Assembly (NCBI GenBank): GCA_964603655.1
Contig: CAZRVZ010000053.1
Span: 1 to 45,086, forward strand
Direction of reading: 5' to 3'
DNA length: 45,086 nt
Source of the DNA: JACPWY01 sp964603655
Lineage (GTDB): Bacteria; Bdellovibrionota; FAC87; UBA2466
The translations under genes and the position numbers were made by a program. The notes under the pieces were generated by a model that had not been told where the DNA came from, did no database searches, and worked only from the letters and a program-made list of their open reading frames with translations. Positions 9,306 to 18,498 of the stretch are shown in pieces. How positions within the stretch are numbered: the first letter of the stretch is position 1; every line of letters starts with the position of its first letter.

Positions 9306-10297
9306 TCGACTTTCGGATCTCTTGCCATCAGCTCTTCCAGGGCCGCGCGACAGGTTTGGCCTTCGTAAAGTATCTTATAGGCCTGTTCCGTAATTGGCAT
9401 CTCAACCTTAAGCTGCTTCGAGAGCGCGAACGCCGATTTGGCAGTGTAAACGCCCTCGGCAATCCCGCCCAGCTGCTTCTCTATCTCGGCGAGCGGCTTT
9501 CCTTCGCCCAGTAAAAGGCCCACCGTTCGATTTCGCGAGAGAGGACCCGTGCAGGTGAGTACCAGGTCTCCCATTCCCGCGAGCCCGAGAAAGGTCAGAG
9601 GATCGGCCTTTTTTCGAGTGGCGAGTCTTGCCATCTCGGCCACACCCCGGTTGATGATGGCCGCCTGGGCGTTATATCCAAGTTTGAGTCCGGTCACGAC
9701 ACCGGAGCCGATTGCAATCACGTTTTTGAGTGCGCCGGCAAGTTCAACGCCGATGACATCGGCGCTGGCGTAGACTCGAAAATAACGGTTGTTGAAAATT
9801 CGCTGAACATGCGCCGCGAGATCGGTATCGCGGCTTGCCGCCGTAACGGCAGTAGGCAAGCGTTGAACGACTTCCGCAGCAAAGCTCGGGCCCGAAAGAA
9901 TGGCGTAGCGGCATTTTGGCGCGATATCCGACAGAATCCCGCTTACCGTGAGTTCGGTGCCGATCTCGATACCCTTGGCGCTGTTGATAAATATTTTGTC
10001 GCTGAAAATCGCACCCACTGGAGTCAGTACCGAGCGGATTTTTTGGGTGGGAATCGCGCAAACGATGATGGAAGAAGCTTGAACAGCCTTCTCCAATTGC
10101 GTTGTCGCCTTGATGCGGGGGTTGAGTAGGAACCCTTTCAGGTATCTTGGGTTTGCGTGCTGGTTCGCAATTTCGTTCACTACGGAACTATCGCGGCCCC
10201 AGAGTGTAACGTCGTGGCCGTTATCAGCCAAAACGTTGGCGAGTGCGGTGCCAAAACTCCCGGAGCCGAGAACCGCGATCGTTTCGGATTGCGCCAT
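9296..10297 (-). CDS. gpsA: Glycerol-3-phosphate dehydrogenase [NAD(P)+]
   Basis: GpsA reduces dihydroxyacetone phosphate to sn-glycerol 3-phosphate for phospholipid synthesis. The N-terminal Rossmann loop IAVLGSGSFGTALANVLA is followed by SAKGIE, LSGPSFAAEV, the catalytic-lysine stretch ELAGALKNVIAIGSGV and GLAGMGDLVLTCTG, then SRNRTVG. From the ATG at 10297 it is 333 residues, the normal size; an upstream TTG at 10333 would add 12 residues with no ribosome site, so it was not chosen. An AGGG lies about nine bases before the ATG. It is divergent from the nuo block and reads into mfd. Confidence 0.95.
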   Translation of the reverse strand: MAQSETIAVLGSGSFGTALANVLADNGHDVTLWGRDSSVVNEIANQHANPRYLKGFLLNPRIKATTQLEKAVQASSIIVCAIPTQKIRSVLTPVGAIFSDKIFINSAKGIEIGTELTVSGILSDIAPKCRYAILSGPSFAAEVVQRLPTAVTAASRDTDLAAHVQRIFNNRYFRVYASADVIGVELAGALKNVIAIGSGVVTGLKLGYNAQAAIINRGVAEMARLATRKKADPLTFLGLAGMGDLVLTCTGPLSRNRTVGLLLGEGKPLAEIEKQLGGIAEGVYTAKSAFALSKQLKVEMPITEQAYKILYEGQTCRAALEELMARDPKVEWS

Positions 10298-10392
10298 GTG
10301 GCAAACCCTGCACCAGTTTTGCGGTGTTTTCAACTTGAGCTTGTCACAGTGCAGATTGGCTAGGGTTTATTGATTGACGGGCATTCGGTGCG

Positions 10393-10423
10393 TTGATAAT
10401 TTTTTCATCACTGAATTTGTAAT
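10393..10423 (+). promoter_or_regulatory. Candidate promoter of the nuo block
   Basis: TTGATA at 10393-10398 and TGTAAT at 10418-10423 are each one base from the sigma-70 consensus, with a 19-base spacer that is slightly long. They lie in the AT-rich part of the 207-base gap between the divergent gpsA and nuoA genes, about 80 bases before the nuoA start. Found by eye. Confidence 0.3.
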
Positions 10424-10504
10424 ATCAAGTAGTTAGATTTTGGCGCGGAAGGCGACGGAATCTATCCTGAGGCGTCAGCCAACGGATCAACAAGGGCAGC
10501 AACT

Positions 10505-10963
10505 TTGGAAACGGGCTTTTATACCGCCTTTTGGTTTATCGTAATTTCAGCACTCGTAGTACCGTTGATGCTTGGCGTCGGAGCGCTTGTTCGCCCCAAG
10601 CAGAAATCAAAGGGTTGGGAAGCCGTCTCGTACGAGTGCGGTGAGGAGCCCGTGGGCTCGGCGTGGGTTCAATTCAATATTCGCTTTTACGTCGTGGCGA
10701 TCATTTTCATCATCTTTGATGTCGAAATGGCGGCCTTTTTTCCGGTCGCGGTCGTTTATAAAGATGCCGTGATGAACGGATCCGTTTCGCTGGTGTTCGC
10801 GGAGATTTTTTTGTTCGTGGCGTTGCTGGTTGTAGGGCTAATCTATTGCTGGGTTCGCGGGGATCTCGAGTGGGTGAAGGGTGTCGCCCAGACCGCTCGG
10901 AAGCGGCCATCCCATAACGGTATCCAGCGGAGTCTCCAAAGAGTTGATGGGGCTGGGCAGTAA
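10505..10963 (+). CDS. nuoA: NADH-quinone oxidoreductase subunit A, first copy
   Basis: NuoA is a three-helix membrane subunit of respiratory complex I next to the quinone-binding junction. The product carries the family signature VSYECGEEPVGSAW (the cysteine loop between helices 1 and 2), then NIRFYVVAIIFIIFDVEMA with the conserved acidic pair, and a third helix. The start is a TTG at 10505 preceded by AAGGG eight bases away; no better start is visible. At 152 residues it has about 25 extra polar residues at the C-terminus, which overlap the start region of nuoH. First gene of the membrane-arm block. Confidence 0.93.
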   Translation: METGFYTAFWFIVISALVVPLMLGVGALVRPKQKSKGWEAVSYECGEEPVGSAWVQFNIRFYVVAIIFIIFDVEMAAFFPVAVVYKDAVMNGSVSLVFAEIFLFVALLVVGLIYCWVRGDLEWVKGVAQTARKRPSHNGIQRSLQRVDGAGQ

Positions 10964-12104
10964 GGTGCAGAAATCGGCGACATTCGCTCACACGTTTCAC
11001 GACTGGGTGGGAATTCTGCCGTTGTGGGGATGGACCGCAGTGTCGGCCTTCGTGATGATTTTTCTCCTGGCACTGCCCTTTGGGGGAATCGCTACGTACG
11101 TTGAGCGTCGAGTGGCCGCCTTCATGCAGGACCGATTGGGTCCGAATCGGGTTGGGCCCGAGGGGATTGGGCAGTTTTTTGCCGACGCGGTGAAGATGCT
11201 GGCCAAAGAGGACTTCATTCCGGCCGGCGCGGATCGTTTTCTTTTTAATCTAGCCCCGCTTCTTGTCGTGGTAGGTGCCTGCAGCGCCTTCGTGGCACTA
11301 CCGCTCAGCCGGTATCTCATGGGTGGCGACCTTAATATCGGGGTGGTGTACGTATTGGCCGTTACCACGCTCATTGCCCCCGGCATTCTCCTGGGATCCT
11401 GGGCATCCCAAAACAAGTGGTCGCTTCTGGGAGGGCTTCGGGCCGCTGCCCAAATCGTGAGCTATGAAATTCCCGTGGCTTTGGCCATCATTCCGGTCGT
11501 CTTGATTTCCGGGACGCTTCAGGTGGGTTCAATCGTCGAACAGCAGGGGTGGCTGGGCACAGGGGAAGGGGCTGCCAATTTTCATTTTTGGAACCTTTTT
11601 TACAATCCGTTTACTTTTGTATCGGCCTTTATTTTTTTCATCGGAGGCTTGGCGGAGACGAATCGAATACCGTTCGATCTGCCCGAGGCGGAGTCGGAGT
11701 TGGTTTCTGGGTTTAATACCGAGTTTTCGGGGATGCGATTTGGGCTTTACGCTCTCGGAGAGTTCGTGGATGTTTTTGTGATGTGCGCCATGGTCACCGC
11801 GCTTTTTTTGGGCGGGTGGCACGTGCCGTTTTTGAATCTCGAAAACTTCTGGGTGACACTTCCGATGGGTGTCATCGCGCTGATTCAATTGACGCTATTT
11901 ATGGCTAAAACTCTGTTTCTCATCTTTGTCGTAATGTGGTTGCGCTGGACGCTTCCGCGTTTGCGCGTGGACCAGCTGATGGGGCTTTGTTGGAAAGGGC
12001 TAGTCCCTCTGGCATTGATGAATGTAGTGGGTACCGCCGTTTGGATGTGGGCCTTTCACGGGCAATCGTTCCCACAATTATTGGCAAAGGCCTTTTCGGG
12101 ATAG
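10947..12104 (+). CDS. nuoH: NADH-quinone oxidoreductase subunit H, first copy
   Basis: NuoH holds much of the quinone chamber and links quinone reduction to proton pumping. Family signatures are complete: RVAAFMQDRLGPNRVGP, QFFADAVKMLAKEDFIP, QIVSYEIPVALAI and GGLAETNRIPFDLPEAESEL, the last being the acidic loop facing the hydrophilic arm. About eight membrane segments are visible. The start is uncertain: ATG 10947 (385 residues) overlaps nuoA by 17 bases, and GTG 10965 and a longer frame from 10881 also exist. In complete nuo operons nuoG precedes and nuoI follows this gene; both are absent here. Confidence 0.94.
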   Translation: MGLGSKVQKSATFAHTFHDWVGILPLWGWTAVSAFVMIFLLALPFGGIATYVERRVAAFMQDRLGPNRVGPEGIGQFFADAVKMLAKEDFIPAGADRFLFNLAPLLVVVGACSAFVALPLSRYLMGGDLNIGVVYVLAVTTLIAPGILLGSWASQNKWSLLGGLRAAAQIVSYEIPVALAIIPVVLISGTLQVGSIVEQQGWLGTGEGAANFHFWNLFYNPFTFVSAFIFFIGGLAETNRIPFDLPEAESELVSGFNTEFSGMRFGLYALGEFVDVFVMCAMVTALFLGGWHVPFLNLENFWVTLPMGVIALIQLTLFMAKTLFLIFVVMWLRWTLPRLRVDQLMGLCWKGLVPLALMNVVGTAVWMWAFHGQSFPQLLAKAFSG

Positions 12105-12129
12105 TGGTGGTTCTTTTGTATTTTGGTGA

Positions 12130-12651
12130 ATGATGACGACGGGTCTAAAGCTAGTGTTGGTTGCGGCTGAGATATTGACGATTCTGTCGGCTTTATTTGT
12201 AACCTTTCACACCAACATTCTTTATGCCTCCATCGGACTGTTATTTGCATTTCTCGGAGTTGCTTTCATGTTTGTGTACGCCGGAGCGGATTTTCTCGCC
12301 GGCATTCAGGTCATTGTCTATGTGGGTGGGGTTACCATTTTAATCCTTTTTGCGATCATGCTGACGCAATGGATTTACAACACCAAATTAAGGGACGTTC
12401 GAACCCGGTTATTCATTCCCACGATGATAATCGCCCCGGTGATGGCCTATACCCTCTATCTAGCCCTGGACGAGCTCGCGACCGCTATTCTAAGGTCGCA
12501 GCCCCAGAATTTCGAGACGTTTTCCAACTCTCCCAAAACCGCGGTTATCGGGCAGGCGCTTCTTTCTACTTATGTATTACCCTTCGAAGCGATTACTATT
12601 TTGTTGTTAGGCGCTTTGGTGGGCGGTGTTTGGTTGGCGAGGCCGAAATGA
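12130..12651 (+). CDS. nuoJ: NADH-quinone oxidoreductase subunit J, first copy
   Basis: NuoJ is a five-helix subunit between NuoH/A and the antiporter-like subunits; its third helix changes shape during turnover. The conserved region FMFVYAGADFLAGIQVIVYVG and the following GGVTILILFAIML are clear. The product is 173 residues. Two ATG codons in a row (12130 and 12133) can serve as start. Its TGA overlaps the nuoK ATG (ATGA). It lies 25 bases after nuoH, where nuoI would sit in a full operon. Confidence 0.93.
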   Translation: MMTTGLKLVLVAAEILTILSALFVTFHTNILYASIGLLFAFLGVAFMFVYAGADFLAGIQVIVYVGGVTILILFAIMLTQWIYNTKLRDVRTRLFIPTMIIAPVMAYTLYLALDELATAILRSQPQNFETFSNSPKTAVIGQALLSTYVLPFEAITILLLGALVGGVWLARPK

Positions 12652-12971
12652 GTTTTATCGATTGGATGACGGGACTCCATGGGTATTTGTTTGTGGGTGC
12701 GTGCCTTTTCGTGTTGGGGATTGTCGGGGTTGCGTCGCGAAAGAATGTGATTGGAATCCTTTTGGGGGTCGAATTGATGCTCAATGCGGCGGGGCTTAAT
12801 TTCGTGGCTTTCAGCAAGTACCGCACGGCGGCCATTGATGGTCAGGTCGTTACGCTTTTCATTATTTTAATCGCGGCGGCCGAAGCAGCAGTGGCACTTG
12901 CCATTATGTTGCGGTTTTATCGGCTGAAACAGGTCGTGGATGCGGGCGAGGCCAATTTACTCCGGGAATGA
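12648..12971 (+). CDS. nuoK: NADH-quinone oxidoreductase subunit K, first copy
   Basis: NuoK is a three-helix subunit of the central proton path. Both functional glutamates are present: the helix-2 one in LLGVELMLNAAGLNF and the helix-3 one in IAAAEAAVALAIML. The product is 107 residues, the normal size. A longer open frame begins upstream inside nuoJ, but homology begins at MSFIDWM, so the ATG at 12648 is used. It overlaps nuoJ and nuoL by four bases each, consistent with coupled translation. Confidence 0.94.
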   Translation: MSFIDWMTGLHGYLFVGACLFVLGIVGVASRKNVIGILLGVELMLNAAGLNFVAFSKYRTAAIDGQVVTLFIILIAAAEAAVALAIMLRFYRLKQVVDAGEANLLRE

Positions 12972-15034
12972 CTATGGCACAGACTGCACTTTGGATACCG
13001 CTTCTGCCACTAATGGCCTTTGTCATTCAGGTGTTCGTGGGGAAACGCTTGCCACGTCAGGGCGACTTTGTTTCTGTATTGGCGATTCTGGGTTCCCTGA
13101 TTTTGGCCGCCCCGATATTTTTTCGAGTTCTGACGACGGGCGAAGTGTCGGACGGTTTTTCCTTCCCGTGGATTACCCTGCCGTTGGGTTTGAAGACATT
13201 GGGTGCTGGGCACGCGCCGGCAGTTTTTGAAATCGTCATCGGAGTATGGATCAATAACTTGACCGCGATCATGCTTTTGATGGTGACGCTGTGTTCGTTT
13301 TTGATCCACGTTTTTTCAACGGGCTACATGAATGGCGAGCCCAGGTACCATCTTTTTTTCGCCTATATATCCCTGTTTTCGGCGGGAATGTTGGGGCTCG
13401 TGATTTCCGACAACCTGCTTACCTTCTTTATCTGCTGGGAAATCATGGGCCTATGTTCGTACCTGCTGATCGGGTTCTATTACGATAGGCCTTCGGCCAT
13501 CCAGGCGAGCCTTAAGGCATTCATGACGACTCGGGTAGGGGATGTACTTTTTTTCCTGGGAATTGCGGGCGTTTATTTCGTTTTTGGAACATCCAACTTC
13601 AATGCGCTGTATGAGCTGGTACACATCGAATCGCTTAAGGCCATGACTATCATTGGCTTTCCGGCTCTCACTTTTATCGCGTTCATGATCCTCATGGGAA
13701 CGGTTGGAAAGTCGGCCCAATTTCCGCTTCATGTTTGGCTCCCCGACGCAATGGAGGGCCCCACGCCGGTGAGCGCGCTCATTCATGCCGCGACGATGGT
13801 GGCAGCCGGTGTCTTTCTCCTCATTCGGACGTACCCCATATTAGAAGCTGGGCATATGTTGACCCTGGTCGCCTATATCGGGGCCGTAACCGCCTTTCTG
13901 GCGGCGCTCTTGGCCATCGTTCAGGTCGATATCAAAAAGGTATTGGCCTACTCCACGATAAGTCAGTTGGGATACATGGTCATGGGAGTTGGGGTGGGAG
14001 CTTTTGCTGCCGCATTTTTGCACCTAGTGACCCACGCCTGTTTTAAGGCCTGCCTATTTCTCTGCTCGGGTAGCGTCATCCATTCGGTGCACACTCAGGA
14101 CATGCGCAAAATGGGCGGGTTGCGCACCAAAATGCCGCTGACCTTTTTGTCGATGTTCGTCTCGACGCTTGCCATCAGTGGTGTCCCGTTCTTTTCGGGA
14201 TTCGTCAGTAAGGATCGTATACTCGCAGGCGCTTTGGGTTTTGGAATGGAGCACTCCCAGCATCTTTTGATTCCGGTTTTGGGGTTTACCGCCGCCGGTA
14301 TCACGGCATTCTATATGTTTCGTCTGATCTATATGACCTTTTTTGGCCATGCTCGCGATGAGCATAGCCACCACCATGCGCACGAACAACCGGCCGCCAT
14401 GGTGATCCCGCTGCTCGTTTTGGCGACGCTTTCACTGGCCATTTGGTTTGCGGGACCAACCGGAATTGAGGCCGTGGATCATTGGCTGCCGGTTCACTGG
14501 TATGATCACGCACTGGAAAACGTTCAGAAATCAATGGGAATTCATTCGGCTCACGCCGGCACGAATCACGCGGCTCACAGTCTGGCGCTGGTGTTTTCGT
14601 TGGTGATCGCGGGCTTGGGAATTGGTTTTTCGACCTTGGTTTACCTCAAGGGGACAATCTCCGCCGAGGGTCTGAAAACATTGTTTCGTCCGGTTCACAG
14701 TCTGCTGTGGAACCTCTACTATTTCGACCGCCTCTATATGGATGTACTCATTCAGAAGGGGCTGTTGAATTGGAATGCTCTGCTGGCCCGATTTGATGAC
14801 CGAGTGATCGACAGGATTTTTGTGGACGGTTGGGGTCGGTTGACGCTGGTCGTGCGCACGATAGTCGGTAGATTCGATGACATTGTTGTCGATCGCATCA
14901 TGGTGGATGGAACTGCTCATGGTACAGCGGCGTGTGGCTGGATAGTCCGTCGATTTCAGACGGGGCGGGTGCAGCAGTACTTGGTAATGATGATTATTGC
15001 ACTGGGTTTTCTGACTTTAAGGTTCGTTTTTTAA
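12968..15034 (+). CDS. nuoL: NADH-quinone oxidoreductase subunit L, first copy
   Basis: NuoL is the distal antiporter-like subunit with a long lateral helix along the membrane arm. The core signatures are intact: CWEIMGLCSYLLIGFY with its glutamate near 157, GKSAQFPLHVWLPDAMEGPT, PVSALIHAATMVAAGV and KKVLAYSTISQLGYM. At 688 residues it is longer than the usual 600-650. The extra length includes a histidine-rich loop near 460-474 (HARDEHSHHHAHEQ) and a C-terminal stretch (about 607-662) with two similar units beginning FDDRVIDRIFVDG and FDDIVVDRIMVDG. Starts within the nuoK stop. Confidence 0.95.
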   Translation: MTMAQTALWIPLLPLMAFVIQVFVGKRLPRQGDFVSVLAILGSLILAAPIFFRVLTTGEVSDGFSFPWITLPLGLKTLGAGHAPAVFEIVIGVWINNLTAIMLLMVTLCSFLIHVFSTGYMNGEPRYHLFFAYISLFSAGMLGLVISDNLLTFFICWEIMGLCSYLLIGFYYDRPSAIQASLKAFMTTRVGDVLFFLGIAGVYFVFGTSNFNALYELVHIESLKAMTIIGFPALTFIAFMILMGTVGKSAQFPLHVWLPDAMEGPTPVSALIHAATMVAAGVFLLIRTYPILEAGHMLTLVAYIGAVTAFLAALLAIVQVDIKKVLAYSTISQLGYMVMGVGVGAFAAAFLHLVTHACFKACLFLCSGSVIHSVHTQDMRKMGGLRTKMPLTFLSMFVSTLAISGVPFFSGFVSKDRILAGALGFGMEHSQHLLIPVLGFTAAGITAFYMFRLIYMTFFGHARDEHSHHHAHEQPAAMVIPLLVLATLSLAIWFAGPTGIEAVDHWLPVHWYDHALENVQKSMGIHSAHAGTNHAAHSLALVFSLVIAGLGIGFSTLVYLKGTISAEGLKTLFRPVHSLLWNLYYFDRLYMDVLIQKGLLNWNALLARFDDRVIDRIFVDGWGRLTLVVRTIVGRFDDIVVDRIMVDGTAHGTAACGWIVRRFQTGRVQQYLVMMIIALGFLTLRFVF

Positions 15035-15044
15035 GAGGGTGACC

Positions 15045-16550
15045 ATGCTTAGTTGGATGACATTTATTCCGCTGATCGGAATGGGGGCGGTACTACTCAT
15101 ACCCAAACAACAACACGGCCTGATTCGATGGGTGAGCGCAATTGCAACGGGAATTCCGCTGCTCCTCGGGGTCAAAATGTACCTCGCATTTGATCGCGGC
15201 ACAGCACAAATGCAATTTGTAGAGAGCATGCCGTGGATTGAGTCTTTCAACATTCACTACTTCCTGGGAATCGATGGTTTGAGTTTCCCCATGGTGCTCC
15301 TGACCGTTTTATTATCTTTCTTATGCATTTTTGCCTCGTGGGGAATCGACAAGGGGGTCAAGGGTTATTTCGCCATGTTTTTATTCCTCGAGACGGGAAT
15401 GATGGGTGTCTTCTGTGCGCTCGACTTCTTTTTGTTTTTCGTTTTTTGGGAAGCGATGCTGCTCCCGATGTACTTTCTGATCGGTATCTGGGGCGGGAAG
15501 GACAAAGTTTATGCCGCCATCAAATTCTTTTTGTACACGCTCTTCGGTTCAGTGCTGATGCTCTTGGTGATGATAGCGATGTATTATTATTCGGAGCCGA
15601 ACACGTTTGACCTTTTAAAACTCGCGGAGCAGCGCCCCTTTTCGGGAAAAACACTGGAGCTCTTTGGTTATGCTTTCGCGATGGACAAGATCTTCTGGGT
15701 CGGCCTGTTCATAGGATTCGCAATCAAGGTTCCTATTTGGCCGTTTCATACCTGGCTGCCGTGGGCGCACGTCGAAGCCCCGACTGCGGTTTCAGTGATT
15801 CTGGCCGGCGTACTGCTCAAAATGGGAACCTACGGAATTTTGCGAATGAACTACCCGATACTGCCCGAAGCAACCCAGTGGGCCTCGGACGGGATGGTTT
15901 TTCTCGGTGTAATGAATATTCTTTACGGCGCCTTTTGTGCGATGGCACAAAAAGATCTCAAAAAGCTGGTGGCCTATTCGTCGGTATCTCACATGGGATA
16001 CGTTATTTTGGGAATGGCGAGTCTGAACACGACCGGTGTGAATGGAGCCGTGCTGCAAATGTTCAATCATGGCACCAGCACGGCCATGCTGTTCTTGCTC
16101 GTTGGAATAATCTACGAGCGAGTGCACCACCGTTGGATTGTTAAGCCTGACGGATCTCCAGGATTCGGTGGAATTGCAGCGGTTGTTCCTGTTTATACCA
16201 CAGTGATGGCGTTGGCGGTTTTTGCATCGTTGGGGCTACCGGGCTTGAGTGGTTTTATCAGCGAAGCGTTGGTGTTTCTGGGTGCCTTCTCGGTGCCGAA
16301 ATACCAGTCGTTCGTAGTCGTGAGCGCCTTGGGCATCGTTCTGGGCGCGGCGTATCTCCTGTGGATGTTCATGCGGGTGTTTTTGGGGCCACTAAACGAA
16401 GAGTACAAGGATCTGGAAGATATGAACTGGCGGGAACGACTCACTCTTGCGCCACTTTGTGTTCTCGTGGTTGTGCTCGGAGTTTATCCCATGCCTGTGC
16501 TCGAATTGATGCGGGTGTCGGTGGCCCAGTTAGTAAGCTATTTTGGTTGA
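15045..16550 (+). CDS. nuoM: NADH-quinone oxidoreductase subunit M, first copy
   Basis: NuoM is the middle antiporter-like proton channel. Signatures: YFLGIDGLSFPMVLL, FFVFWEAMLLPMYFLIG with the conserved glutamate near residue 135, FHTWLPWAHVEAPTAVSV, AGVLLKMGTYGILR and KKLVAYSSVSHMGYV. The ATG at 15045 has AGAGGG five bases ahead; a GTG at 15039 overlaps that site and is less likely. The product is 501 residues, with 13-14 membrane segments expected from the hydrophobicity seen. Confidence 0.95.
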   Translation: MLSWMTFIPLIGMGAVLLIPKQQHGLIRWVSAIATGIPLLLGVKMYLAFDRGTAQMQFVESMPWIESFNIHYFLGIDGLSFPMVLLTVLLSFLCIFASWGIDKGVKGYFAMFLFLETGMMGVFCALDFFLFFVFWEAMLLPMYFLIGIWGGKDKVYAAIKFFLYTLFGSVLMLLVMIAMYYYSEPNTFDLLKLAEQRPFSGKTLELFGYAFAMDKIFWVGLFIGFAIKVPIWPFHTWLPWAHVEAPTAVSVILAGVLLKMGTYGILRMNYPILPEATQWASDGMVFLGVMNILYGAFCAMAQKDLKKLVAYSSVSHMGYVILGMASLNTTGVNGAVLQMFNHGTSTAMLFLLVGIIYERVHHRWIVKPDGSPGFGGIAAVVPVYTTVMALAVFASLGLPGLSGFISEALVFLGAFSVPKYQSFVVVSALGIVLGAAYLLWMFMRVFLGPLNEEYKDLEDMNWRERLTLAPLCVLVVVLGVYPMPVLELMRVSVAQLVSYFG

Positions 16551-16559
16551 GGAAGCCAT

Positions 16560-18128
16560 ATGACTACGGCAGTGACTACGGCGGTGACTACGGTGATGGC
16601 CCCAGAGGTGGCAACGGCGATAGCCAATGCTGCTGCTGCGGCCGTAACAATGGCCGTCAACCTTAAGAGCTTCGCTCCCGAATTGGTTTTGGTAGCCGGC
16701 CTGTGCTTTTTGTTTCTTTTGGATGCGATTATACCCAGTTCGCGGGGCTCGCGCTTGCCACTTTGGGTGGTGGTTTTCTCCTGTATTTTAGGTGCACTAG
16801 TAAGCGTTGGAAGCCCTCCGGCTGAGTCCACCCGTTTTTTTTCCGGGCTGATAGTTTCCGATGGCCTGACAACCTTTTTTCGGGTCTTTTTCTTTTTTGC
16901 CACGGCCTTGAGCGCCATATTGGCATTTTCGTCGACTGAAATTAAGCCCGGGGCCCGCACCGAGTTTTGTTTGCTGCTCCTCTGCGTGGCATTTGGATTG
17001 TGTTTGATGGCCTGTTCGATGAATCTGCTCCTTCTCTACATCGGAATCGAAACGGTGAGCATCGTTTCGTTTGTAATGGCCGGTCTCAATCGGGAGGATG
17101 CGCGATCCAATGAGGCGTCGCTCAAGTATCTTGTTTTTGGCGCCGTAGCATCGGCGATCATGATCTATGGATTCAGCCTGCTCTATGGCATCACAGGCTC
17201 GTTGGAATATTCAGAAATCGGCCGGTTTCTTCAAAATAACCCGGATCGATCGGGGTGGGTGTTGGTGATGGCCGTAACGATGGTTTACGCGGGTTTGGCC
17301 TACAAAATATCGTCGTTTCCACTTCACTTTTGGACCCCGGATGTTTATGAGGGTTCACCGACTCCGGTGGCGACATTTTTTTCAATCGCTCCAAAGGCGG
17401 CTGGTTTTGCGGCCTTGATTCGGTTTTTACTGGGCGTTCTCTCGGTTCCCGGAGCCCCAGGCTCTTGGAGTCCGCTGCCCCTGGGCGCTGGAAGCTGGCC
17501 ACAGGCGATTGCGGTGATTTCGGTTGTGACGATGGTGGTGGGTAATTTGTCCGCGTTGGGCCAGCGTAATGTAAAACGAATTTTGGCCTACTCCAGCATT
17601 GCCCACGTGGGTTACCTTTTGATGGGGCTAATTTCTGCCAACGGGTTCGGTGTCAATGCTGTCCTCTTTTATCTGATCAGCTATTGCCTGATGAATCTGG
17701 GGGCTTTCTGGATCGTGGCGTTGGTTGCCGAACGAAAGGGTGCGGAAGATCTCGATGCCTTTCGTGGGCTGGGTTGGGAAGATCCAGTTTCCGGTGTTTG
17801 CATGGCGGTATTTCTATTTTCGTTAACAGGCATTCCGCTCTTTTCTGGATTTGTGGGAAAATTCTTGCTGTTTGCGAACGTAATTCAAACGCCAGGTTTT
17901 CTTTGGTTGGCGGTCATCGGTGTATTGAACAGCGTCATTTCTTTATTCTATTACGCGAGCATTCTCCGGGTAATGTGGTTGGATAAGCCGGATTCAATTC
18001 AAGTGACGGAGTTGCCGTTACTTCACCGTGTGACCCTGGTCGGGTTGGCGGTTCCCACCGTCGTGTTGGGCTTGTATTTTGAGCCGGTACTTCGGCTAAC
18101 TCAGAGTCTGGTTGCCTCTTTGAGGTAA
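16560..18128 (+). CDS. nuoN: NADH-quinone oxidoreductase subunit N, first copy
   Basis: NuoN is the proximal antiporter-like proton channel. Signatures: LLYIGIETVSIVSFVMAG, SFPLHFWTPDVYEGSPTP, IAPKAAGFAALIRF and VKRILAYSSIAHVGYLLMG. GAGGAA five bases before the ATG at 16560 fixes the start. The 522 residues include an odd N-terminal run of about 35 threonine, alanine and valine residues (TTAVTTAVTTV) made by a 12-base tandem repeat and absent from the second copy. It ends the first membrane-arm set; the second begins seven bases later. Confidence 0.94.
   Translation: MTTAVTTAVTTVMAPEVATAIANAAAAAVTMAVNLKSFAPELVLVAGLCFLFLLDAIIPSSRGSRLPLWVVVFSCILGALVSVGSPPAESTRFFSGLIVSDGLTTFFRVFFFFATALSAILAFSSTEIKPGARTEFCLLLLCVAFGLCLMACSMNLLLLYIGIETVSIVSFVMAGLNREDARSNEASLKYLVFGAVASAIMIYGFSLLYGITGSLEYSEIGRFLQNNPDRSGWVLVMAVTMVYAGLAYKISSFPLHFWTPDVYEGSPTPVATFFSIAPKAAGFAALIRFLLGVLSVPGAPGSWSPLPLGAGSWPQAIAVISVVTMVVGNLSALGQRNVKRILAYSSIAHVGYLLMGLISANGFGVNAVLFYLISYCLMNLGAFWIVALVAERKGAEDLDAFRGLGWEDPVSGVCMAVFLFSLTGIPLFSGFVGKFLLFANVIQTPGFLWLAVIGVLNSVISLFYYASILRVMWLDKPDSIQVTELPLLHRVTLVGLAVPTVVLGLYFEPVLRLTQSLVASLR
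16561..16596 (+). repeat. 12-base tandem repeat at the nuoN start
   Basis: About three copies of a unit TGACTACGGCGG (with small changes) follow directly on the start codon of the first nuoN and encode TTAV TTAV TTV. Each unit also carries an in-frame GTG, so several alternative starts exist. Such units can gain or lose copies by slippage without breaking the frame. Confidence 0.7.
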
Positions 18129-18135
18129 TGGTGTC

Positions 18136-18498
18136 ATGGAAAATTATCTCGCCATCTTGCTGCTATTGGGAATGGCGAGCGCCCTTTCCGGCGCCATTTT
18201 GGCGGGGAGCTATTGGCTGGGCGTCAGGAATCCGGGTGCGGCCAAACTCTCGACCTACGAATGTGGTGTGACGGCAGAGGGCAGTCCCCACGCCCCTTTT
18301 TTCAGCCGCTTTTACCTTGTGGCCGTGATGTTTTTGTTGGTGGATGTCGAGGCGGCCTTTTTTTTCCCATGGGCCGTCGCCTATCGGCAAAGCCTGTTGC
18401 AGGGACAAGTCCTCCTGATTGCGCTAATCGTATATCTCGCCATTTTTTCGTTGGGTCTCTTTTATATCGTTAAAAAGGATTGCTTGGGATTGAAGTAG
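18136..18498 (+). CDS. nuoA: NADH-quinone oxidoreductase subunit A, second copy
   Basis: This second NuoA (120 residues) keeps the cysteine-loop signature STYECGVTAEGSPHAPF and the acidic pair in LLVDVEAAFFFPWAV. It is clearly diverged from the first copy and lacks its polar C-terminal extension. The ATG at 18136 follows a GAGG about ten bases upstream and lies seven bases after the stop of the first nuoN, so there is no room for a separate promoter and terminator; both sets are probably one transcript. Its TAG overlaps the GTG start of the next gene. Confidence 0.93.
   Translation: MENYLAILLLLGMASALSGAILAGSYWLGVRNPGAAKLSTYECGVTAEGSPHAPFFSRFYLVAVMFLLVDVEAAFFFPWAVAYRQSLLQGQVLLIALIVYLAIFSLGLFYIVKKDCLGLK

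Noticed and set aside
10298..10333. Longer gpsA start at a TTG
   Set aside because: No ribosome site and the family homology begins at MAQSETIAVLGSG, so the ATG at 10297 is preferred.
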